Positions 1 to 10,136 of a DNA stretch of 64,000 bases are shown in pieces. Origin of the DNA: Pyrenochaeta sp. MPI-SDFR-AT-0127 (lineage: Eukaryota; Ascomycota; Dothideomycetes; Pleosporales; Cucurbitariaceae); the NCBI GenBank assembly GCA_020747015.1, contig JAGTJM010000049.1:124001-188000 (forward strand), in the 5' to 3' direction. A model generated the notes under the pieces. That model was not told the origin of the DNA. It worked only from the letters and a program-made list of their open reading frames with translations, and searched no databases. The translations under genes were made by a program, and so were the position numbers. Numbering within the stretch: position 1 is the first letter of the stretch; every line of letters begins with the position of its first letter.

Positions 1-1
1 T

Positions 2-2098
2 TTTCAGCTCTCAGATGACGGTTTTGCAAGCATACCGCGCTTGTGTGAGTGGTGTGGCACATATTTTTTCAGCCGTGAAACCCTCCTATGGCATCAATCG
101 CGGCACTGCAGCGTCGACACTGGTGATGGTAGCGTACCTCGAACACAACTAAGCACTTCCAGGGCGGAGGCACAGGAGGTAGCCCAGCCAGGTGAAACAT
201 TTACGCAAGAAATCTCAGCCGACAGGGAGACGGCGCAGGAGCACGAAATCATTTCAATCGACGATTGGGAAGAGAACAAGCATGACACAGAAACTCATTT
301 ATATACGACCCTCAAAACTGCACAGGACGACAAAAGCGACGATGAATCGGACTCCGAAAATGATGACCTCGGGGACTTGGCTAGCTTACAACGGCAGGAA
401 TTGGTGCATGAACTGTACTCTACAAGCGTGCCGAATAGTAGCTTTCTCAGTAAATTTGGTCAGCATGGTAGCCCACGAACCTCTCTAGGCTCATTCAGGA
501 AAAATCACTTGGGTTTTGCTAGCCCGAGGAGCTTTGATACGGCTCATTCAAGTTTGGCGAGCTACGTCACTGCGCACAACAGTCCCCAAACGAGCTGGGG
601 AATTGGGACCTTGCGCCTGGATGCCCGAAGCATGGGTAAAGACAAAACATACCGCAGTGCCACCCCTTATGGTACCGATAATCACTACAATAAACTCATC
701 GACGAAGTCGTATCTCAAATATCCTTGCACAGAATTGGTCCCTCGTTCGAGATAGATGGAAATTTTGACAAACTCAAAAAGATAGTAGACCGCGAGCTAT
801 CGCCGCTTAAGACGTTGGCTGCTAGCCGCTTTCACGATAAGGCTATAGTGGGTCTGATTGACGAGCTCAGTATTCAGCTGGTAGACAGCGTTGACTTCAG
901 CTTCAGCGAGACCAAGACGCAAACTAACATAAGAAGCAAGATTACACCACTGCTACTTGAATTTGTCCTAAAGGAACCTGTTTCACCTGAAGTTGTACCA
1001 GGTCAAGTGTTCAGTAGTGAATGGCTGAGCTACCTTGACTCGAAAGGTATTCTTCTGCACGAGCTCGAACAACTGGACTGGTCGGGACATGGTCAGCATG
1101 TGGAATACAGACAGGAAGATGCAAACAATATACCACTCAGATCTGAGAAAGTTCTGGGCCACAGTGCTACAGCAATAATCGACAGTGTGAGGTGTCGCAG
1201 AATTAGGCTTGCTCGTAAGAAGATTTGTTGTAACCGACGACTGAAAAAAGAAGACGCCATTATCGAGGTTCAACACTTGCAGCGATTACAGCATTCACAC
1301 ATTGTCCGTGTTGTGGGAACGTACACTTTGAAGAAAGAATTGACCATTCTTCTATACCCAGCGGCCGAATGGAACCTTGATGAGTTCATGGATGAGCTAC
1401 TAGATGCGGAGAGTTGCTCGAGTTTTCCAAAGAGGGCATACACCGCACTGATGACTTTCGTCGGCTGTCTGTCGAACGCGGTCCATTTCATCCACCAGAA
1501 ACATGTCAAACACATGGATATCAAGCCGAAGAATCTTCTTGTTCGCAAACGCAGAGACCAAGATTACAAAATCTATGTCGCGGATTTTGGGATAGCTCGG
1601 GCCTATAAGTCCGCTGAAGATTCTGAAACAGACTCACCAATATCCTTCACGCGTGCCTACGCTGCACCTGAGGTTATTCTTCAAGACAAACGAGGCTTCA
1701 GCGCAGATGTATTCTCTCTAGGATGTGTTTTCATAGAGATGCTAGCAACGATGTACTCATCAACACCCAACCACAACAAGCGACAGGCTCTTTTGGAATT
1801 GCGCAAATCCAAAACGGGGGACACCTCATACTATACAAATATCGATACAGTGCGACAGTGGTCTCTAGAAGTGTTTGGAAAGGTGTCTAAAAACTCTGAA
1901 AAGGTACCGTGTCCGGTGTCCTTTCTCGCTGGCACCTTCAGTCTTGTCCTGGAGATGATTGATGAACTACCAGGATTGAGACCGTCTATGATTAGGATTA
2001 AGGAGTGGACAGCTAGGGATTGCTGCTCGGAGTGCGAGTCTGGGCCTGAGCCATTCGAGGCGGCAGACGCAGCCCCGAGCATACCTTCTTCCCATTAA
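2..2098 (+). CDS. C2H2 zinc finger plus protein kinase, 5' end cut by window edge
   Basis: The reading frame is open from the left edge to the stop at 2096-2098, so the N-terminus lies outside. The bases before position 8 (ttttcag) look like a 3' splice site, so position 8 may be an exon start. Near the N-terminus there is one C2H2 finger (C-x2-C-x12-H-x3-H) from about base 44. An acidic, low-complexity linker follows, then a Ser/Thr-kinase fold in the last 300 or so residues: a lysine in LARKKI, HMDIKPKNLL as the catalytic loop, DFG in VADFGIAR, and AAPE. The arginine of the usual HRD is methionine, so it is a non-RD kinase; the catalytic Asp, Lys and Asn remain, so activity is plausible. 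Substrate and pathway are unknown. Finger-plus-kinase proteins of this sort occur in filamentous ascomycetes; that is recalled knowledge, not tested here. Confidence 0.8.
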   Translation, partial: FQLSDDGFASIPRLCEWCGTYFFSRETLLWHQSRHCSVDTGDGSVPRTQLSTSRAEAQEVAQPGETFTQEISADRETAQEHEIISIDDWEENKHDTETHLYTTLKTAQDDKSDDESDSENDDLGDLASLQRQELVHELYSTSVPNSSFLSKFGQHGSPRTSLGSFRKNHLGFASPRSFDTAHSSLASYVTAHNSPQTSWGIGTLRLDARSMGKDKTYRSATPYGTDNHYNKLIDEVVSQISLHRIGPSFEIDGNFDKLKKIVDRELSPLKTLAASRFHDKAIVGLIDELSIQLVDSVDFSFSETKTQTNIRSKITPLLLEFVLKEPVSPEVVPGQVFSSEWLSYLDSKGILLHELEQLDWSGHGQHVEYRQEDANNIPLRSEKVLGHSATAIIDSVRCRRIRLARKKICCNRRLKKEDAIIEVQHLQRLQHSHIVRVVGTYTLKKELTILLYPAAEWNLDEFMDELLDAESCSSFPKRAYTALMTFVGCLSNAVHFIHQKHVKHMDIKPKNLLVRKRRDQDYKIYVADFGIARAYKSAEDSETDSPISFTRAYAAPEVILQDKRGFSADVFSLGCVFIEMLATMYSSTPNHNKRQALLELRKSKTGDTSYYTNIDTVRQWSLEVFGKVSKNSEKVPCPVSFLAGTFSLVLEMIDELPGLRPSMIRIKEWTARDCCSECESGPEPFEAADAAPSIPSSH

Positions 2099-3030
2099 GC
2101 CTCAGACTAAGCTTAAAAACGATCTTCAAACACAGCTCTTTGATGCCAAGAATTCTCAAACTGGATCTTCTCCCCTCATCTCTGAGAAGTACCGTGAACA
2201 AGGCGGCCAAAACAGTTCAAGTCACTGGGAAAAAGCTGAAGGTATTGTAATTGTCCGTTGAAGACTTCTGGACTCATAATGGTGCGGTATATGACCTTAT
2301 AATTCTACGTAGTACCTATGCAGAATTGAAGTCGGCAATCCCACACCCATTCGCGATATTAGGAATATAATAGCTTGAATCCAAGTCCAGACGGTGGCGG
2401 ATAAATCAAGTATAGTTCTCCCCCGCTGAACGACTGGCTGTTCATGAGAATGCGAAACGCTAAGCCCGAACCTGGTCTAGCGGCGCAATACAAATGCTCG
2501 AAGTTAACTTCTTCGTCTACAATCCAGCACACGTCATCATCTGACACGAATGCAATCTATGTCCTCGCACTCCTCTTGAATTCTTTACTTATTAATCAAG
2601 CTAGCGCTTGTTATGATTCTGGGTAATGCCCTCATACTACCCAGTCAGAAACGCCAGGGACAAAGTGATCAAGAACTTGACCGACATGCATGTCAGAGGG
2701 CATACGGGTTAGCCCGGAATACAGTGCTGAGCCTCTTTGGCTTAAATTATGAGGCGCAGTGTACAAAAGTACCACGTTTCCACGTCATCCGGGTCCACGG
2801 ACTTCAGAAGTTCGCCTTACACCGGAATCGTCGGAAGCTTGGCGTGTCAGCGTAGACTTCCTTTGTCCCAGTGTTCGCACATCAACCTAGACTCATTTAA
2901 TTTTGACATTTGTGCTGCACATACATAATTATTAGGGGCGAGCTGATTCACGTATATCCTCCATTTGAATGCCGCAACCTTCTGCCCAGCTTTGCACTTG
3001 AGCACCTATCGTTTGACAATAACAGCCATC
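2099..3030. other. intergenic, no gene seen
   Basis: Between the kinase stop and the terpene cyclase start I see only short ORFs without family features or splice support. It probably holds the kinase 3' UTR and the promoter of the next gene. Confidence 0.5.
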
Positions 3031-3891
3031 ATGACAAACGCAACAACCAATATGTCTCTCAAAATTGCGAGAGATTTCGAATCCTATCATCTAATACCCC
3101 AGTCTGTCGATGTGGCATTGCATCCACCCGAATCCTACTTCTTCATTACCGACTTTTTGATAATATCCTGCGGCATCCTTTATACCTTCTGCTACATGTT
3201 CTATACTATTCGTACGTATTCCGACCGCTTTCTCGCCGGAACTGTACAGTTCCTTTCAGCGACCATGGCATACGAAATCTACTACGCCTACGTATGCACC
3301 ACTACTACGTTTCAGCGCGCATGCTTTTTCGTGTGGTTTCTTTTTGACATTACGTTCGTCACGGTGGCATTGAAGTATGCGTATGCGGACGGTGAAAGGC
3401 GAAAGACGATTTGGAAGTTGGTTTGGCAGGTCCCTGCTTGGATGGGGTTCCTGTGGTACCTTGGGAGGGTGTGGCCGGACGAGAGGGAGCAACTCACAGC
3501 CTTTTGGACTGGGCTGTATCTCGAGCTTCCAATCGGGTGGGGCCAGATTTGGTATCTAATCAAGAGAAGAGATACGAAAGGTCAGAGTCTAGAGATCTGG
3601 TAGGTTTTTCTGCCTTTTTGGTTACGATGCTCTCCGTATCTTCCTTTCCTTCCAATATGGAGATGAAGTGCTGATAGTTGACAAAAAAAAAGGATTACAA
3701 GATACCTAGGTTGTATCACGGCGTTTCTGGTCTTCATCTGGCGCTATGTCAACATCCCAGAGAACTGGTCTTATGTGGGCAGTTGGTGGAGTATTGGAGG
3801 CATGATAGTTACACTACTGCCAGAGACCGTATTTCCGTTCGTGTACGTTTGGGCGCATAGGAAAGAGAGAGAGAAGTCGAAGGTTCAGTGA
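3031..3891 (+). CDS. PaxB/Pyr4-type integral membrane terpene cyclase
   Basis: Two exons, 3031-3599 and 3693-3891, give 255 aa. The intron starts gtaggt and ends after an A-run at aaaag. The join restores SLEIW-ITRYLG in frame, which matches the family's loop before its sixth helix. The start is ATG 3031 (ccatcATGa); an in-frame ATG follows at 3052. About seven hydrophobic helices are visible. Family-like features are the Glu in AYEIYYAY, FVWFLFDITF, GQSLEIW, and IWRYVNIPENWSYVGS near the C-terminus. Known members cyclise farnesyl- or geranylgeranyl-type meroterpenoid and indole-diterpene epoxides by protonation with a Glu/Asp pair. In the last helix I align a Glu (LLPETVFP) where that Asp usually sits. 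No prenyltransferase, polyketide synthase or monooxygenase lies next to it, so its substrate is open and it may serve another role. Confidence 0.82.
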
Positions 3892-4742
3892 GCGATGATG
3901 GAGATCGATATGTATTCGAATGTGAAAGAGATAGATGAAGACTTAAAGAGGATGGAGCGGAACACGAAGTTCTCAGACTTGTCACGAATCACCTTTGAAG
4001 TGATACCTCGATTATACGAACATTTGTTCTTATCCTCGTTCGGTATCTCCCGTGCTTTCATTCCAAGATTTAGTAAAAACATCTGTTCAATCACTGTTTG
4101 AGCACAAGATACAAGTTCGAATTGGCCGGTCTGTGTATTGACTCATGTTTATCAGGCGAATTTCTATGGACAAGTCCGTTTTGCCGTTCGCAGGGACTCC
4201 AAGACGGGTGATCGGCCCCTAGAAACCCAACCAAGGGTCTTGCCAGACGAGCGCACGATGCGGCCGCGTCAGCAAGAAGGTCGAAGACATGTCGCCGGCT
4301 GAAGGATAAGTTTGGGGGAATGATTTGAGATACAGAGCAAGCTGAACTGCATGAACAAGCGTGAGGCGATGCCCACGTTTTCACCTGCTTCGCAATCTCA
4401 TGCCGCACGGCGACCAGGTACCCTTGGCCTGTAAGAGATCTTGCAGCAAACAAGCACATTGCAGCCGATGATCTGGACCGTTCTGAGACAAGGAGCCACA
4501 ACACAGAGCGCTATGTGATTGATGCGCACACCAATGATGTGAACTAGCGCGGCGCATAGATGCCGATCGTGGCGCGAACTCTGGCATGGCCCATGGTCCC
4601 TCACATCGAAATGGGCTACTAGTGACGCGCGAAAACATCATTTACTTTAGTCTTATTTATCCAATCGCTCCCTATTCTTTGTTTGTCTCTGCCGCCCATC
4701 AATTGATCTCACTGCACAACTAACGAAACGATTGCCGTCGCA
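3892..4742. other. intergenic, promoter of the Pns1-type gene
   Basis: No supported coding region. The stretch just before 4743 (about 4640-4742) contains cttatttatc and ctattctttgtttgtctct pyrimidine tracts, typical of fungal transcription start regions. Confidence 0.45.
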
Positions 4743-6570
4743 ATGGCGCAACAAGGCGAAGCGGCGAGTTACTACACCAGTGGCGCACCACAACAAATGC
4801 AGAATGCGTACCAAGGTCAAAAGAACTACGGACAACAGCCATATGGACAGCAACAGCAGCCTCCACAGTACGGTCAGAATTACGCGCCTCCGCAAGGCCC
4901 TCCTCCACCGCAGCAGCAGGGATACAGCGACAACAAGCCGAGCTTCGAGCAGACCTTCAAGGTCGACAAACCAAAGTACAATGATTTGTGGGCAGGGGTT
5001 TTGTTCATAGCCGTGTTCTTGGGCTATGTCGCTGTTTCTGCAATCTCTATCCGAGGCTACTGTGAGTACTCGCTCTCTAACGGATGGTTTCGAGTTCGGG
5101 TGCTAATAAATGGTAAGCGCAAAACAACAGCGGCGGCATCTACGGCAATGCGAATCAATTTGCGCTGAATTCGAACACTGTCATCCTCTTCGCATTCGTC
5201 CTGGGCATGGCCACGATCCTTAGCTACGCGTACATGTGGGCTGCAAGGGCCTTTACCAAGCAGTTTATCTGGATCACTGGCATACTCAATATCGTTTTTG
5301 GATTTGCGACAGCGGCCTATATGCTTTATCGCAGATACTGGTCTGGGGGCATTGTTTTCTTGCTGTTCAGCGTCTTTTATGTGTTCTGCTTCATCTCCTG
5401 GATCCCACGGATCCCGTTCAGCGTTCTCATGCTGCAGACGGCAATCGATGTGTCGAAGAAGTACGGTCATACCTACCTCGTTTCGCTCATTGGAGGTATC
5501 TTGGCCGCAGCGCTCGGCGCATGGTATTCGGTGACTCTCGTGTCAATTTACGTTCAGTACACGCCAAATCAGAACAACCCAGCCTGCAGGAACGGGGCTG
5601 GCGGATGCAGTAATGGCAAAGTCATCGGTCTGCTAGTCTTTGTCACATTTGCGATGTATTGGATTTCCGAGTAAGTTTGGTCAATACAGCTCTAACCCGA
5701 GAACATTGCCCAACTAACATGACACCCGCAGATGGCTCAAGAACACGATCCACACTACCATCTCCGGCGTTTACGGGTCCTGGTTCTTCTGCCCCAATGC
5801 AATGCCCAAAGGCGCAACACGAGGTGCCTTCAAGCGCAGCGTTACCTACAGCTTTGGTAGTATCAGCCTGGGTAGCTTGATTGTGGCCATCATCCAGTTC
5901 CTGCGCCAGATATGCTCGGCTGCTCAGCGCAGTGCGTCGAGCGACGGCAACATTGTTGGCGCGATTCTGTTCTGCGTCCTTGGATGCCTGATTAGTGTCC
6001 TGAATTGGGCAGTAGAGTTTCTGAATCGCTATGCGTTCAGTTATATTGCGCTGTATGGAAACAGCTATATTGCGGCTGCGAAGGCTACCTGGAAGTAAGT
6101 TGCAATCCAAACCCCTGAGGCGTCCAGCTTGCATCATGACCTTGAGTTAACGCGATAAAGAATGATCAAGGACCGCGGTATTGACGCCCTTGTCAACGAG
6201 TGTCTTATTGGGCCTGTGCTCAGCATGGGTTCAACGTTTATCGCATATGCTTGCGCCTTGCTCGCATATCTCTACCTCATCTTCACGTCGCCTGCGTACA
6301 ACTCCGATGGTGGCTACACTGCCGTTGTCGTGGCTTTTGCCTTCCTTATCGGCCTCCAGATCTGCAACATCTTCACGACACCTTTGAGCAGTGGTATTGA
6401 TACGATCTTTGTGGCTATGGCATGGGATCCAGAAGTGTAGGTCGTGCCCGTGCATAAACTCTACGTTGCATGGTTGCTAACTTTATGCTAGGCTGATGCG
6501 TGAACATGGGGATTTGTATCATCGCATGATAGCTGTCTATCCTCACGTCCAGCAAGCGATTCATGCTTAG
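4743..6570 (+). CDS. PNS1: choline-transporter-like protein (CTL/SLC44, Pns1 type)
   Basis: Five exons: 4743-5061, 5118-5670, 5732-6094, 6161-6436 and 6492-6570, giving 529 aa. The first intron uses the taag acceptor at 5117. The more obvious cag at 5130 would shift the frame into a stop, while 5117 gives RGYSQNNSGGIYGN, as expected for the family. The N-terminus is a cytosolic Q/Y/P-rich segment of about 75 residues. About ten membrane helices follow, starting with LWAGVLFIAVFLGYVAV. The C-terminus holds the typical VAMAWDPEV and VYPHVQQAIHA. Yeast Pns1 is a plasma-membrane protein of this family, named for a presumed solute transport role; the true substrate in fungi is not settled. All four introns are short (55 to 66 nt). 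Confidence 0.93.
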
Positions 6571-7160
6571 AGCCATGTGGAGCACTCGAGGTGGTTTGCG
6601 CGGGGTCAGCTGGTATTGGAACCCCCCATGTTGACTGCACGATAGCCATAATAATCGATGACTTCTTCGTTCCATTTGCGAGAAACGTTCCGCTAGCTCA
6701 AGTTTAATCCACGACGAGGATTCCCTTGTTGACAACTCACACCGGGCTGGCTTGGCATCAGCTAATGGCGGGAACGGAAGCGATCCATGATATGAGCTAT
6801 GACGTCTTCGCGCCCATGAGCAGCAAAAAAGATGCAATTGAGGCGGCGCGGCCGCGTTGGGCATTGCAACAAGCACATGTCTGCAGGCTCCACGGCCGGG
6901 AGCATGTCCTTGAGGGCCATGAGGCGTGTGAGATGTCGGGCCTTGGGCGTGCGGCATTAATATATTGCTTCTGAGCTCCAGCATGGTGGGGTGACTTGGG
7001 TCCACGACGTTACAAAAGCTCTCAACCTCCCACGCGTCGTGCACCATTTCTTCTGCGCCCCCTAGTCAAGTGCAATAGCTTTGGTGCCTGCCTTTTCCTC
7101 TAGCGGCCAATCGGGTGCCCACCTAAGACGTCACCGCCCTTGCGGGGTTCTTTCGTGCGC
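6571..7160. other. intergenic, no gene seen
   Basis: ORFs here on both strands lack family similarity and fall in mixed-composition sequence. Probably the Pns1-type 3' UTR and distal promoter of the dehydrogenase gene. Confidence 0.4.
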
Positions 7161-7551
7161 CAGCTCACCATCGTGCCCCCCAACATAAACACTTACTCGC
7201 TCTGCCTCCCATCCCTCCCCCCCATTACTACTGCACCCTTAGAATCTCGCCGCACACCGCCCAAGCAACAGAAGCTTCTGGCCAGGTAAGCCTCGTTTTT
7301 CTTGCCTTTCTCTGCGCTTGCTCTCACCATTGCCTTCCATCAAGCCATCCTGGCTCCTGCCCCCTACAAATACCCCACCAAAGCTCCTTCCTCCTTGCCA
7401 CACCACAACAACCACAACAAACCCCTCTATTTTACCCCCTTTTAGTCTCACCTCTTCGCCTTTCATCAGGCTCAATTGACACTTTGATTCCTAGTTCAAC
7501 TCCTAGCCTACGCTACAACCCCACCAACGCACAAACACTCACGCCCTCACC
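7161..7551 (+). promoter_or_regulatory. pyrimidine-rich promoter and 5' UTR of the dehydrogenase gene, possible 5' UTR intron
   Basis: The plus strand is strongly C/T-rich with blocks such as cccatccctcccccccat and cctccttgccacacc, as in highly expressed fungal housekeeping genes. A good donor (caggtaag, GT at 7286) is followed by C/T tracts and acceptor-like AGs near 7446 and 7470, so a 5' UTR intron of about 160-185 nt is possible. The bases before the ATG (ctcaccATGgc) are a strong start context. Confidence 0.5.
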
Positions 7552-8721
7552 ATGGCCTACGATAAGAAGGCAGTACATTTTGGCGGTGGCAACATTGGAC
7601 GTGGCTTCGTCGCCGAATTCCTGCACAATGCCGGCTACGAGGTCGTCTTCGTCGACGTCATGGACAGCATCATCGAGGCTCTCCAGAATTCCAAGTCATA
7701 CACTGTCACCGAGATTGGTGATGATGGCGAGCGCGAGTTCACCATCGACCACTACCGTGCCATCAACTCAAAGAACGAGATGGAGAAGGTCATTCAAGAG
7801 ATTGCCTCTGCTGATGTCGTCACCTGCGCCGTCGGCCCCAACATCCTCAAGTTTGTCGCTGAGCCCGTAGCCAAGGCCATCGAGGCCCGCACTCTCGACT
7901 ACCCCATCGCCGTCATCGCCTGCGAGAACGCCATCAACGCCACAACCACATGGAGGGGCTTCATTGAGGGCAAGCTCAGCGAGGACACCAAGAAGAACAT
8001 TGACAGCAAGGCCCGCTTCGCCAACTCGGCTATTGACCGAATCGTGCCCCAGCAGGACGCTGACGCCGGCCTGAACGTCAAGATCGAGAAGTTCTACGAG
8101 TGGTGCGTTGAGCAGAAGCCATTCGAGAATGGCGGCAAGAAGCCCGAGATCAAGGGCGTCCATTATGTCGACGATCTTGAGCCCTACATTGAGCGCAAGC
8201 TCTTCACCGTTAATACCTCGCACGCCACTGCTGCCTACTACGGATACCAGAACAAGATTGCCTACATCCACGAGGTGCTTCAAGACAAGAAGCTTCACGA
8301 CATCGTCCGTGACGCTGTCAAGGAGACTGCCCACTTGATCGTCAACAAGCACGGCGTCAGCACCCAGGAACAGAATGACTACGTTGAGCAGATCATCAAG
8401 CGTATCTCCAACCCCGTCCTCAAGGACAACGTCGAGCGTGTCGGCCGTGCTCCTCTCCGCAAGCTCTCCCGCAAGGAGCGCTTCATCGGCCCGGCTGCCC
8501 AACTCGCTGAGCGTGGCGACTCAGTTGACGCCCTTCTCGGTGCCGTCGAACAAGCCTATCGCTTCCAAAACGTCGAGGGTGACGAGGAGTCTGTTGAGCT
8601 CGCCAAGATTCTCAAGGAGAACTCTGCCGAGGATGTTGTCACCAAGGTCAATGGCATTGACAGCAAGCACCCTCTCTTCGACCGCCTTGTACCGATCGTC
8701 AAGAAGGTCCAGAGCAGCTGA
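7552..8721 (+). CDS. MPD1: mannitol-1-phosphate 5-dehydrogenase
   Basis: A single exon of 389 aa. The enzyme interconverts fructose 6-phosphate and mannitol 1-phosphate with NADH, the entry step of fungal mannitol synthesis in the cytosol. The N-terminus holds the dinucleotide-binding motif HFGGGNIGRGF (residues about 8-18) with the acidic residue of FVDV closing the second strand. The C-terminal domain holds KLFTVNTSHATAAYYG, with the Lys/Asn/His expected at the active site of the long-chain mannitol dehydrogenase family, and the conserved KDNVERVGRAPLRKL. Length and sequence agree closely with what I recall of pleosporalean Mpd1, where mannitol supports sporulation and carbon storage. Third positions are strongly C-biased, consistent with high expression. 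No intron is seen. Confidence 0.96.
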   Translation: MAYDKKAVHFGGGNIGRGFVAEFLHNAGYEVVFVDVMDSIIEALQNSKSYTVTEIGDDGEREFTIDHYRAINSKNEMEKVIQEIASADVVTCAVGPNILKFVAEPVAKAIEARTLDYPIAVIACENAINATTTWRGFIEGKLSEDTKKNIDSKARFANSAIDRIVPQQDADAGLNVKIEKFYEWCVEQKPFENGGKKPEIKGVHYVDDLEPYIERKLFTVNTSHATAAYYGYQNKIAYIHEVLQDKKLHDIVRDAVKETAHLIVNKHGVSTQEQNDYVEQIIKRISNPVLKDNVERVGRAPLRKLSRKERFIGPAAQLAERGDSVDALLGAVEQAYRFQNVEGDEESVELAKILKENSAEDVVTKVNGIDSKHPLFDRLVPIVKKVQSS

Positions 8722-9288
8722 ATATCCGTCGGTAAACTCTAAGTTGGCAGCCACTATGGCATGACTGAAATGGAGGGTATATGAAACTAGACATGAGGGA
8801 TATACCGATAGAAGATCAAAAGTGCCTCTAGCCACAGCCTCATTTGAGGGGCTTTTCTACGGATCCACGACACTGGCTGGGTTCAGTGTCCTGTATAACG
8901 AAATGAGACATGAATGATGATACATCTTTCAACTGCGATCTTTATTTACCTGTGACTTTCCTACACCTGTTTGTGTCCCAATGCTCTCCAGGCCTCAGTA
9001 ATCTGATTCGCTGCTTTTTGAGGCAGCTGCACAACCGACCCTGTTTTTTGATGTCAATCAGCCAATGACAGCCACATGTTGAACTCAACAAGACGCCCTT
9101 CACGGCCCGGCAACGACAACGATCTACCAGCTGTTGGGCTGGCATAGATGTAATACAGAGTCTCCGAAATGCTTATCGACGTTTTGAGCTACTTGAACAC
9201 GAAATTGTTATTGAAGTGCAGGCTGAAGACTGAGTGCTGAAGGAATACAATCACACTCTACACGTATTACCCCTAGGAATCCATCCCC
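8722..9288. other. intergenic, no gene seen
   Basis: Convergent 3' region between the dehydrogenase gene and a weak minus-strand gene. No supported ORF. Confidence 0.4.
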
Positions 9289-9935
9289 TCACTCTTCACC
9301 CTGCTCAATAATTTTCGCTCCCATCCATAATAGTGTCGGAACTGCAAAAACCATCCCTCCGATTCCTGTTGTCCTTACCAGATATGCAATGAGTGACCCT
9401 GAACAAAGTGTTAGCACTGCAGATAACGTCCAAAGCACGAGCATTTGCTCAGGCTTAGGTCCCTCGATGATAACGAGCCCAAGCGCATGTGCCAGCGGAT
9501 CAGACGTCCGCATCAGCGACTCTGTCAACTTCATTTGGTAAGTGATCGAGCCACACACGGCTTCCGGGCCTTGTTTCCGCATCCTCATTGCTACAGTGGC
9601 AGAAGTAGTGTGTGAATGTCGACCTAGACATAGGAAGCTCAAAAAGTCAAGGGGATAGGGAGCAGAGTGCCCATTTCTGAGCTATGACTCTCATCGCCAC
9701 AGGCTTGATGAGATACTTTGTCCGGTTCTGACGCAGTCTGTACTTGCTTCCTTGTATCTTGCTTGGCTGGTATCTTCTCGAGTTCCTTCGGTTCCATCGC
9801 TTCCCACTCCTGTATTTCGAGGTTTATATTGTTTAATCGCATGGGCGAATTCGTCAGTAACAGTCTGATATGAAAATCAACAATTAGACCAAATAAGGCA
9901 ATAGCAGTATAAATTAAGTCGATATTTCGTAGCAT
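9289..9935 (-). CDS. doubtful small membrane protein gene, splice structure unresolved
   Basis: Two minus-strand reading frames abut here. The upstream one begins at ATG 9935, with a hydrophobic start and a polar, Glu/Lys-rich middle. The downstream one ends at 9289 with two hydrophobic segments (LWTLSAVLTLCSGSLIAYL and GIGGMVFAVPTLLWMGAKI). The composition of the downstream part looks coding. An intron between about 9717 and 9590 would be needed to join them. Candidate donor gtatct (9716) and acceptors ctag (9624) and gtag (9590) exist, but no pair I tried keeps the frame with strong signals. I do not recognise the family. It could be a degraded gene. Confidence 0.35.
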
Positions 9936-10063
9936 AATGCAATGAGTGAATGCTCAATCTATGATCCGCGAAATTACAATGATACCGCCCTCGTACATCA
10001 TCTACAATGCAACAACCAGTCCGGAAGAGTATGAATCGAAAAACATCAACAGCGTTAGTCTTA

Positions 10064-10078
10064 CCCCCCCCCCCCCCC
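10064..10078 (+). repeat. poly-C tract, 15 bases
   Basis: An uninterrupted run of C beginning in ttacccccc and ending before ttcacag, in the 3' flank of the permease gene. Its exact length is prone to sequencing and assembly error. Confidence 0.8.
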
Positions 10079-10136
10079 TTCACAGCCTTTTCCTTTCACT
10101 CTTCAAGTTGGCTGCTATCCATATTCGTCGCGAACA

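Noticed and set aside
5118..5130. Alternative acceptor cag at 5130 for the first Pns1-type intron
   Set aside because: It shifts the frame to a stop within 13 codons; the taag acceptor at 5117 restores the conserved GGIYG segment.
7768..8502. 244-codon minus-strand ORF inside the mannitol-1-phosphate dehydrogenase gene
   Set aside because: Antisense mirror of a C-biased coding frame; Leu/Val/Asp/Gly-rich with no family features.
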